Of a stretch of DNA of 5,836 nt, positions 1 through 5,836 are shown piece by piece. The stretch's first letter is position 1, and the number at the start of each line of letters is the position of its first letter. Source of the DNA: Desulfobacteraceae bacterium (lineage in GTDB: Bacteria > Desulfobacterota > DSM-4660 > Desulfatiglandales > HGW-15); the NCBI GenBank assembly GCA_003819975.1, contig RPPU01000316.1, positions 1 to 5,836 of the forward strand, written 5' to 3'. Position numbers and translations under genes: made by a program. The notes under the pieces are model-generated. The model was given only the letters and a program-made list of their open reading frames with translations. It was not told where the DNA came from and ran no database searches.

Positions 1-642
1 ACAGAGGGCTATGTAATCCGGGAGCCAAGCGTGTCTTACGGCGATGACCACTTGATAGATCTGAGTAAAATTGATTTTGAGAAGCTGGCTGAAAAATTCA
101 AATCGGGTCGCAAACGCACGATTAATGAAAGACTCAAAGGGGCGGTGGCGCAGAAGCTCATAGCTATGGTGCGGCTTAACCGCGCGCGCATGGATTATCT
201 GGAGCAATTCCAGGCAATGATTGACGCCTATAATGCGGGCAGCCTCAACGCCGAGGAATTCTTCGAGCAATTATTGGCTTTTGCCCAAAGTTTGAATGCA
301 GAAGAACGGCGGGGCGTGGGCGAGCGATTGAATGAAGAAGAACTGGCGCTTTTTGACATCTTGACCAAGCCGCAAATCGAAATGAGCGACACGGACCGGG
401 AAAAAGTGAAGTCCACGGCCCGGGAATTATTAGTCACGCTCAAGGCAGAAAAACTGGTGTTGGATTGGCGCAAACGCCAGCAGGCCCGCGCCGAAGTGCG
501 GGTGACCATCGAAAAACTACTGGATCAGGGCTTACCGAGGGTTTACACGCCGGAACTGTTTGAACAAAAAACGACAGCCGTGTTCCAGCATGTTTTTGAC
601 GCCTACTATGGCGCCGGACAAAGTGTGTATGCGGCGGCATGA
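1..642 (+). CDS. hsdR: Type I restriction enzyme, R (HsdR) subunit, C-terminal fragment (5' truncated by window edge)
   Basis: The reading frame is open from base 1, so the gene enters from the left and only about 213 C-terminal residues are visible. A GTG at 31 is in frame but is most likely an internal valine. The visible part is a helical, charged segment with the layout of the HsdR C-terminal domain (the DUF3387-type region): an 'IDLSKIDFEKLAEKF' opening, an 'LNEEELALFDILTKP' stretch, a 'KLVLDWRKRQQARAEVR' helix, and the closing 'LPRVYTPELFEQKTTAVFQH'. In type I R-M systems this domain docks the motor subunit onto the HsdM/HsdS methylase core. The nuclease and helicase motifs would lie upstream, outside the window. 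The subunit translocates DNA with ATP and cleaves at a distance from unmethylated sites. No hsdM or hsdS follows, so they must be upstream or absent. The stop is a normal TGA with no frameshift in the visible part. The family call rests on remembered sequence patterns, with good confidence. Confidence 0.88.
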   Translation, partial: TEGYVIREPSVSYGDDHLIDLSKIDFEKLAEKFKSGRKRTINERLKGAVAQKLIAMVRLNRARMDYLEQFQAMIDAYNAGSLNAEEFFEQLLAFAQSLNAEERRGVGERLNEEELALFDILTKPQIEMSDTDREKVKSTARELLVTLKAEKLVLDWRKRQQARAEVRVTIEKLLDQGLPRVYTPELFEQKTTAVFQHVFDAYYGAGQSVYAAA

Positions 643-727
643 AGAAAGGACTAATAATATGTTTTTTTAAAAATAGAGAGACGCACGACAGTCCCGAAGA
701 AGTTTAACCCTTGTTTCATAATATTTC
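643..727. other. Intergenic spacer between hsdR and the gap promoter
   Basis: This is AT-rich non-coding DNA. A T7-A5 run at 662-673 follows the hsdR stop, but no GC-rich stem precedes it, so I do not call a terminator. I see no small ORF with a ribosome binding site and no RNA gene. Confidence 0.5.
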
Positions 728-756
728 TTGTCAGGCGAAAGATAATCCGCTATACT
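728..756 (+). promoter_or_regulatory. Sigma-70 type promoter of gap
   Basis: The -35 TTGTCA (728-733) and -10 TATACT (751-756) are separated by exactly 17 nt. Each box matches consensus at five of six positions. Transcription would start near 763, giving a leader of about 44 nt before the gap start codon. This fits a strong constitutive glycolytic gene with its own promoter rather than read-through from hsdR. Confidence 0.72.
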
Positions 757-779
757 AACGATCTATTTTACTCAAATAA

Positions 780-1868
<1,089 letters not shown>

Positions 1869-2017
1869 TTAAGTAACGGTTGGCGGGTTATGCCGTTAGC
1901 GGATTACGCGGGACGGGTTGTTCGGAAACGTGAAACGTTAAAAGTGAAACGGCAAATGTAAAAAAGTTTAATCCGATTATATAAATAGCGATTCATAGGT
2001 TTTGAGAATTTTTAATG
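1869..2017. other. 3' UTR of gap with small inverted and direct repeats
   Basis: No gene is visible here. A weak inverted repeat TAACGG (1874-1879) / CCGTTA (1893-1898) lies just after the gap stop. Further on, GTGAAACG occurs twice (1930-1937 and 1944-1951), and the first copy sits inside a short perfect hairpin AACGT-GAA-ACGTT (1927-1939). None has a clear function. The GTGAAAC motif resembles the repeats found at 5134-5285. Confidence 0.45.
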
Positions 2018-2053
2018 AGCGGGGAACGGTTAAGCGGTTCCCCGCTTTTTTTT
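2018..2053 (+). terminator. Rho-independent terminator downstream of gap
   Basis: A perfect 10-bp stem, AGCGGGGAAC (2018-2027) and GTTCCCCGCT (2037-2046), closes a 9-nt loop and is followed by seven more T residues to 2053. It is about 150 nt after the gap stop and is the only strong canonical terminator in the window. It separates gap from the HDOD/MBL unit. Confidence 0.93.
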
Positions 2054-2098
2054 AGGTTTTTTGAATCCCAACAGAAGGAGGGATCGAAAAACCTTCAG

Positions 2099-2127
2099 TT
2101 GATACTTTTCGCGCCATAAGGTATAAT
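2099..2127 (+). promoter_or_regulatory. Sigma-70 type promoter of the HDOD-MBL unit
   Basis: The -35 TTGATA (2099-2104) and the perfect -10 TATAAT (2122-2127) are 17 nt apart. The promoter lies about 45 nt after the gap terminator. Transcription would start near 2134, leaving a leader of about 63 nt. Confidence 0.78.
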
Positions 2128-2196
2128 AAATACGGCTTTTTTTGGGGCCGGTTATGATCCCTATTTCCATCCATCTTTAACGACAGCGCCGACGCA

Positions 2197-3090
2197 ATGG
2201 TTGAAGCTCCTCTCAGCAAAGAACTGCGGGTCAAAAGGGTTCAGAATTATATCGCCCGCATGCCGAGCCTTTCGACCACGGTCACCAAGGTCCTTGAAAT
2301 CTGCAACAACCCCAATGCATCACCCAATGATCTGAATCGCGTGATCACCCTGGACCCGGTCCTGGCCGGCAAAGTTTTACGTCTGATCAACTCGGCTTAT
2401 TATTCTCTGCCCAATAAAATCACCTCCCTAACCCGCGCCATTATCATGTTGGGCATTAATACGGTGAAAAATCTGGCGCTCAGCACGGCTATTATGGAAA
2501 GTTTGGGCGGTCGGGAGTCTTTCCGCACTCTGCCTATGGACGATTTTTGGACCCATTCGATTGGCGTGGGTGTTTTGGGCAAGGCCCTGGCCATCGACAA
2601 AGGCATCTCCGCCATCGTGGCTGAAGAATATTTTGTGGCCGGGTTATTGCATGATTTAGGGAAAATTCCGTTAAATAACCGGTTTCCGGAGGAATACAGC
2701 AAAGCGCTCGAATCGAGCCGGCAAAAACAAAGCCCGCTCAAGCTTTGCGAAGAAGAATATCTCAGTATCGATCATTGTATTGTAGGAAGAATGATTTGTG
2801 AAAGATGGCAGTTAAGCAGCGCGATTCTGGAAACATTGGCTTTTCATCATAGCCCTGAACAAGCCCAGCCGGAGAATCATTCCTTGTTGTCCATTGTGGC
2901 GCTGGCCAATATTTATGCCAATGTTTTCGAGATCGGTTCTTCAGGCGATCCGTTTCCCGATCAAATTTTAGCCATGAATCTTTTGACGCAATTGGGAATG
3001 GACGTGGAGCGTGTGGCCGGTTTGAAGACCAAGGTTTTGGAGGAGATCGAAAGGGCCAAGGTTTTTCTACAAATTAATGAATCCGTCTAA
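2197..3090 (+). CDS. HDOD domain protein (HD-related output domain)
   Basis: The protein has 297 aa and is essentially a single HDOD domain. Residues about 12-110 carry the typical opening: 'MPSLSTTVTKVLEI', 'ITLDPVLAGKVLRLINSAYYS' and 'ITSLTRAIIMLGINTVKNL'. A second helical part follows with 'FWTHS' (His120), 'AGLLHDLGK' (His152-Asp153), 'DHCIVG' (His193) and 'FHH' (His217-218). The HD pair and the flanking histidines are all present, so metal binding is possible, although most HDOD proteins are thought to act in signalling without proven catalysis. No GGDEF, EAL, receiver or membrane segment is attached. ATG 2197 is the first standard start after an in-frame stop at 2155-2157, but it has no recognisable Shine-Dalgarno. 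It is followed directly by, and probably translationally coupled to, the MBL-fold gene. The family is certain; the cellular role is not known. Regulation of motility, the cell cycle or stress is typical of relatives. Confidence 0.9.
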   Translation: MVEAPLSKELRVKRVQNYIARMPSLSTTVTKVLEICNNPNASPNDLNRVITLDPVLAGKVLRLINSAYYSLPNKITSLTRAIIMLGINTVKNLALSTAIMESLGGRESFRTLPMDDFWTHSIGVGVLGKALAIDKGISAIVAEEYFVAGLLHDLGKIPLNNRFPEEYSKALESSRQKQSPLKLCEEEYLSIDHCIVGRMICERWQLSSAILETLAFHHSPEQAQPENHSLLSIVALANIYANVFEIGSSGDPFPDQILAMNLLTQLGMDVERVAGLKTKVLEEIERAKVFLQINESV

Positions 3091-3094
3091 AGCC

Positions 3095-4012
3095 ATGCAA
3101 ATTATTTTTTGGGGGGTGAGGGGTTCGATTCCTTGTCCCGGGCCGTATACGGTCAAATACGGCGGCAACACCGCTTGCCTGGAACTGAGATTTAACGGTT
3201 TGGAGCGCTCGCTGATTATCGATGCCGGTTCCGGGATCCGCGAATTGGGCAATTTGATTGTGGCCCGTGAATTGCCCAAGGGACCGATCAAGGCGGAGAT
3301 TTTTTTGACCCACACCCATTGGGACCACATTATGGGTTTCCCCTTTTTTACCCCGATTTATATCCCGGGCACGCAAATCAAGGTCTATGGGCCGGTCACT
3401 TATGAGAACGATTCATTGGAAGGAATCGTGGGCGGACAGTTGACCTATCGTTATTTTCCGGTGCGACAGACCGAACTCGCATCCAAAATCGAATACATCA
3501 ATCTTAAAGAAAGCTCTTTTGAACTGGACAACGGTATCAAAGTGACGACCAAATATTTAAATCATCCGATCCTGTGCCTGGGCTATCGTTTTGAATATCA
3601 AGGCCGGAGTCTATGCACGGCTTATGATACGGAGCCGTTCCAGAATCTGTTTTGCACAGACCCGCATCATCCGGCTTATGATGAGGTGATGGCCGCGGAA
3701 GGCGAACAAGTAGCCCGGGAAGAGAACCAAAAATTAGAAGACTTTTTCAAAGGGGCGGATTGCCTGGTGTATGATACCCAATATACCCAAAAGGAATATG
3801 AATCCAATAAAAAGGGTTGGGGGCACTCGCCCATGGAATATGCCATTCAAGCCGGCCGGCGGGCTGGAGTCAAAAAGCTGGTATTTTTTCATCATGAACC
3901 TTTACGGACCGATGCCCAGATAGATGAATTGGCTCGGCAATTATTTCAGCCCCAGGTTGCCGACGATATGGAGATCTTTTTTGCCAAAGAGGGCGATAAA
4001 CTCGAAATCTAA
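3095..4012 (+). CDS. MBL-fold metallohydrolase, phosphodiesterase-like (Lactamase_B_2 type)
   Basis: This is a predicted cytoplasmic two-metal hydrolase of 305 aa. Numbered from this start, it opens with MQIIFWGVRGSIPCPGP and YGGNTACLEL, then LIIDAGSGIRELG, then the metal motif THTHWDH (His73, His75, Asp77, His78). Later ligand candidates are His157 in LNHP, Asp178 in YDTEP or Asp227 in YDTQ, and His266-267 in FFHHEP. A GHS motif (His244) is also present. This architecture is shared with MBL proteins related to PhnP, RNase Z and cyclic-nucleotide phosphodiesterases, so a phosphodiester substrate is likely, but its identity cannot be read from sequence. I chose ATG 3095 because relatives begin right at the 'FWGVRGS' strand and it lies 4 nt after the HDOD stop. 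An in-frame ATG at 3077 would add MNPSKA and overlap the HDOD gene by 14 nt. Neither start has a strong Shine-Dalgarno, so translational coupling is likely. No signal peptide is seen. Confidence 0.9.
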   Translation: MQIIFWGVRGSIPCPGPYTVKYGGNTACLELRFNGLERSLIIDAGSGIRELGNLIVARELPKGPIKAEIFLTHTHWDHIMGFPFFTPIYIPGTQIKVYGPVTYENDSLEGIVGGQLTYRYFPVRQTELASKIEYINLKESSFELDNGIKVTTKYLNHPILCLGYRFEYQGRSLCTAYDTEPFQNLFCTDPHHPAYDEVMAAEGEQVAREENQKLEDFFKGADCLVYDTQYTQKEYESNKKGWGHSPMEYAIQAGRRAGVKKLVFFHHEPLRTDAQIDELARQLFQPQVADDMEIFFAKEGDKLEI

Positions 4013-4053
4013 ATGTTTTTTCGATCCAGAAAAGCATAGGATCAAAAAAACAT
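4013..4053 (+). other. Stem-loop directly after the MBL gene stop codon
   Basis: Arms 4013-4027 and 4039-4053 form a 15-bp stem with one mismatch and an 11-nt loop (core GATCC...GGATC). The T tract is on the 5' arm and the A tract on the 3' arm. That is the opposite of a normal intrinsic terminator on either strand, so it may be a 3'-end stabilising hairpin or a weak, Rho-assisted stop rather than a standard terminator. Confidence 0.55.
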
Positions 4054-4135
4054 ATTCTGAAACAAAAACCCTGCCGCGCAATCGGTGATTGTCCTTCCTT
4101 AAAAAAATCTTTAAATAAATTCTACAAGTCAAAGG

Positions 4136-4164
4136 TTGCAATATAGTTAGAATATGGCTACATT
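4136..4164 (+). promoter_or_regulatory. Possible promoter of the moxR-VWA unit
   Basis: TTGCAA (4136-4141) and TACATT (4159-4164) are 17 nt apart in an AT-rich stretch. The -10 box is poor (four of six), so this is tentative. Other AT-rich hexamers nearby (TAGAAT 4148, TATAAG 4165, TATATA 4186) have no well-spaced -35. A separate promoter is expected because about 250 nt separate this gene from the MBL gene. Confidence 0.3.
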
Positions 4165-4207
4165 TATAAGTTTGAAAGGTTCTGTTATATAAATAGGACG
4201 TAAATCG

Positions 4208-4233
4208 GCCCGGCCGGAGATCTCCCGTCGGGA
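4208..4233. promoter_or_regulatory. GC-rich palindrome cluster in the moxR leader
   Basis: Three overlapping palindromes occur in 26 nt of otherwise AT-rich leader: CCGGCCGG (4210-4217), GGAGATCTCC (4216-4225) and TCCC-GTC-GGGA (4223-4233). They sit about 20 nt before the moxR ribosome binding site, a position suitable for an operator or a translation-modulating hairpin. No regulator can be named. Confidence 0.35.
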
Positions 4234-4251
4234 AAAAATCTTATTGATTTA

Positions 4252-4256
4252 AGGAG
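4252..4256 (+). promoter_or_regulatory. Ribosome binding site of the moxR-like gene
   Basis: AGGAG (within AAGGAG) lies 9 nt before ATG 4266 and supports this start. Confidence 0.75.
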
Positions 4257-4265
4257 TTTATAAAA

Positions 4266-5117
4266 ATGCGATCGGACCAATCCTCAAAAACATTCAGTGG
4301 AGCTTCCAAATATGTTCTGGATGATGAACTGGCTAAAATCGTCAATATTTCCATAGCCCTAGAAATGCCGTTGCTTCTGAAAGGTGAACCGGGAACAGGT
4401 AAAACCATGCTGGCGCATGCCATTTCCGAAGCTTTGCACATGCCTTTGCTTGTGCTGAACGTCAAATCGAGCATGAAATTAATCGAAGCCCTTTATCAGT
4501 ATGACACGTTAACGCGTCTGAACGACAGCCGTTTTGCCGATTCCAAACGAGATGTCAGCAATATCGAGCATTATATCAAGATGGGCAAAATCGGGCAGTC
4601 TTTTACGACTGATGAGCGCGTGGTCTTGCTGATCGACGAGATCGATAAGGCGGACACGGATTTTCAGGACGATATGCTGGATGTTTTGGACCAGATGGAG
4701 TTCGACATCATCGAGATCGATAAAACCATCCAGGCCAAAAAACGTCCCGTGATCATTATTACCTCCAATGCCAAAAAAGACCTTTCCGATCCTTTTTTGG
4801 GCCGCTGCAATTTCCACCACATCGCTTTCCCGGACCCCGAGATGATGCGCAGCATTGTGGCCGTGCATTTCGAGGAGATCGACCGCGAACTGCTGGATCA
4901 TGCCGTAAAAGCTTTTTACCGCTTGCGGGAAATCCGCGGGGTAGAGAAGAAACCGGCCACCCGCGAGTTGATCAACTGGATTCGGGCGCTGAAAGCCGAT
5001 CCGGATTTCCGGGTCAAGGACTTGGTCAAAGGCGAAGTCCCTTACTTGGGTATTTTGTTCAAAAAGAGCCCGGATTATACGGTGGCGCAGAACGCAACCG
5101 CACGGTTCAAGGTTTGA
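4266..5117 (+). CDS. MoxR-family AAA+ ATPase
   Basis: This is a 283-aa cytoplasmic AAA+ ATPase. Walker A is GEPGTGKT (residues 40-47) and Walker B is LLIDEIDKA (121-129, with Asp124 and Glu125). The sensor 1 region is IITSNAKKDLSDPFLGRC, with Asn168 and the probable arginine finger Arg180. The lid has a sensor 2 type 'KKPATRELINWIRALKADPDF' (Arg233). All ATPase residues look intact and the length is normal for a MoxR protein. MoxR ATPases act as chaperone-like remodelers, often helping cofactor insertion or complex assembly, and are usually encoded next to VWA proteins. The next gene is such a VWA/CoxE-like protein, which strengthens the call. The start is fixed by AAGGAG at 4251. The last residues (ATARFKV) are encoded by sequence containing CACGGTTCA (5101-5109), similar to the adjoining repeat, so the extreme C-terminus may be altered by it. 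The substrate is unknown. Confidence 0.93.
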   Translation: MRSDQSSKTFSGASKYVLDDELAKIVNISIALEMPLLLKGEPGTGKTMLAHAISEALHMPLLVLNVKSSMKLIEALYQYDTLTRLNDSRFADSKRDVSNIEHYIKMGKIGQSFTTDERVVLLIDEIDKADTDFQDDMLDVLDQMEFDIIEIDKTIQAKKRPVIIITSNAKKDLSDPFLGRCNFHHIAFPDPEMMRSIVAVHFEEIDRELLDHAVKAFYRLREIRGVEKKPATRELINWIRALKADPDFRVKDLVKGEVPYLGILFKKSPDYTVAQNATARFKV

Positions 5118-5133
5118 TCAGGGCAGGTTCGGA

Positions 5134-5285
5134 GTTCACGGTTCACAGTTCACGGTTGAAGAACAAAGCCCATTGGATTTTAAAAGGCTCATACTCAACT
5201 TGAACTGCATGGGGTCTTCAGGAAAGCCACAATGCTGTTTTTAAAAGAGTTCAGTGACGGCAACTGTGAACGGTGAACCGTGAAC
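5134..5285. repeat. 152-bp inverted-repeat element built of GTTCACG-type heptamers
   Basis: The left arm 5134-5158 and right arm 5261-5285 are inverted copies matching at 23 of 25 positions. Each arm is three consecutive 7-nt units (left: GTTCACG, GTTCACA, GTTCACG, then GTTG). The 102-nt centre has no ORF, but it holds a smaller nested pair TGAACT (5201-5206) / AGTTCA (5248-5253) and two copies of a TTTTAAAAG-like string. The element begins 16 nt after the moxR stop and ends about 50 nt before the VWA gene. It could be a miniature mobile element, a REP-like dispersed repeat or an RNA hairpin. It is too short in period to be a CRISPR. Confidence 0.82.
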
Positions 5286-5321
5286 CGCATCAACCCGAAT
5301 CATTATGATGTTTTTATCCAC

Positions 5322-5327
5322 AAAGGA
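5322..5327 (+). promoter_or_regulatory. Weak ribosome binding site of the VWA gene
   Basis: AAAGGA lies 11 nt before ATG 5339. It is a moderate match, but it supports this start, which also places the family's conserved N-terminus at residue 1. Confidence 0.5.
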
Positions 5328-5338
5328 TCGTCAGAGAT

Positions 5339-5836
5339 ATGTTCACCGAGTTTTTTTATACATTAAAAAGAGTGGGGATCCCGGTTTCGCCCACTTCATT
5401 TATCCGTTTGCATAAAGCCTTGAGCATCGGGGCGGTCAATTCGGTCGAGGATTTTTACACGGCCGCCCGGACCATCCTGGTCAAAAGCGAGCGCTACTTC
5501 GATTTGTACGACCAGGTTTTTGCCCACCACTTTCAGGGCGCGGAGTTAAAACCGCCCGAGGACCAGGAAATCAACGAAGTGGCCCGGGCGCTGTTGGCCG
5601 AATGGCTTAAAGACCCCAAAGCGGTGGCCGAGGCGCTGGGCATGAGCGAAAAAGAATTGGCCAAGCTGACGCCCGAAGAGCTGATCAAGTATTTCTTCGA
5701 CCGGCTCAAGGAGCAGACCGAGGCCCATCACGGCGGGCACAAGTGGATCGGCTCGCACGGCTATTCGCCGGTCGGTCATTCCGGTTATCACCCGGGCGGC
5801 ATGCGGGTCGGCGGGGTCTCGCACAACAAGGCGGCC
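5339..5836 (+). CDS. VWA (CoxE-like) domain protein, N-terminal part (3' truncated by window edge)
   Basis: ATG 5339 opens a frame that stays open to the window end (166 codons). The N-terminus MFTEFFYTLKRVGIPVSPT matches the usual opening of CoxE-like VWA proteins paired with MoxR ATPases. A helical part follows with 'FYTAARTILVKSERYFDLYDQVFAHHF' (39-65), as in relatives. Residues 75-125 are a charged helical linker. Residues 130-162 form a His/Gly-rich segment (including HKWIGSHGYSPVGHSGYHP) that replaces the Gly-rich 'GTGG.SPFG' region of relatives. The VWA fold itself, with its MIDAS metal site, should lie beyond the right edge, so it is inferred. Such proteins are thought to act with the MoxR ATPase in maturation of target complexes. 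The gap to moxR is 221 nt, unusually large for this pair, and is filled by the inverted repeat. Co-transcription is likely but not shown. Confidence 0.85.
   Translation, partial: MFTEFFYTLKRVGIPVSPTSFIRLHKALSIGAVNSVEDFYTAARTILVKSERYFDLYDQVFAHHFQGAELKPPEDQEINEVARALLAEWLKDPKAVAEALGMSEKELAKLTPEELIKYFFDRLKEQTEAHHGGHKWIGSHGYSPVGHSGYHPGGMRVGGVSHNKAA

Noticed and set aside
228..509. Minus-strand open frame across hsdR
   Set aside because: It is a shadow of the hsdR coding sequence with low-complexity Ser/Arg composition, no recognisable family and no ribosome binding site.
662..673. T7-A5 run after hsdR as a terminator
   Set aside because: No GC-rich inverted repeat precedes it, so it does not meet the pattern of an intrinsic terminator.
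2075..2082. AAGGAGGG, a strong Shine-Dalgarno-like site
   Set aside because: It lies upstream of the HDOD promoter, between the gap terminator and the -35 box, and no ATG, GTG or TTG sits at a suitable distance. It is probably chance.
4172..4193. TTGAAA with TATAAA as a moxR promoter
   Set aside because: The spacing is only 10 nt, too short for sigma-70, and no better -10 lies 16-18 nt away.
4509..4901. Minus-strand 130-aa open frame opposite moxR
   Set aside because: It lies entirely within the ATPase gene, including its Walker B region. Its protein resembles no family I know, and such frames are common opposite coding DNA.
5134..5285. CRISPR array
   Set aside because: The repeat units are 7 nt and contiguous, without spacers, and the two arms are inverted rather than direct. 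No cas gene is nearby.
5546..5824. Minus-strand open frame near the right edge
   Set aside because: It is antisense to the VWA gene, whose + strand frame matches a known family. The antisense frame has no start signal or recognisable domain.

Overview
The window reads as a stretch of chromosome from a bacterium, with five genes and one gene end all on the + strand. From left to right they are: the 3' end of a type I restriction gene (hsdR); a glyceraldehyde-3-phosphate dehydrogenase (gap); an overlapping or abutting pair encoding an HDOD-domain protein and a metallo-beta-lactamase-fold hydrolase; and a MoxR-type AAA+ ATPase followed by the 5' part of its usual partner, a VWA/CoxE-like protein that runs off the right edge. 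The VWA gene starts at 5339 and is open to the end of the window.

Base composition is moderate and codon use looks similar throughout. The gap and HDOD genes each have a near-consensus sigma-70 promoter with a 17-nt spacer (TTGTCA/TATACT and TTGATA/TATAAT), and gap and moxR have good Shine-Dalgarno sequences. A strong intrinsic terminator separates gap from the HDOD/MBL unit. I cannot fix the taxon. An uncultured Gram-negative-type lineage (for example Omnitrophota or another PVC- or Desulfobacterota-like group) would fit the MoxR/VWA and HDOD/MBL content, the long trypanosomatid-like GAPDH and the GTTCACG-type intergenic repeats. That is inference only.

There are four likely transcription units: (1) the end of an R-M operon, 1-642; (2) monocistronic gap, 728-2053; (3) HDOD-MBL, from a promoter at 2099-2127 to about 4053; (4) moxR-VWA, from about 4136 to beyond the right edge. 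The last two genes probably act together: MoxR ATPases commonly work as chaperone-like remodelers with VWA proteins that bind metal or a partner protein. The HDOD/MBL pair looks like a small signalling or housekeeping module of unknown function.

I see no CRISPR array, tRNA, rRNA, insertion sequence or obvious new defence system. The most unusual features are non-coding or evolutionary. A 152-bp element with 25-nt inverted arms, each built of three 7-nt GTTCACG-type units, sits between moxR and the VWA gene. The GAPDH looks strikingly like the glycosomal enzyme of trypanosomatids, including the numbering of its catalytic residues.
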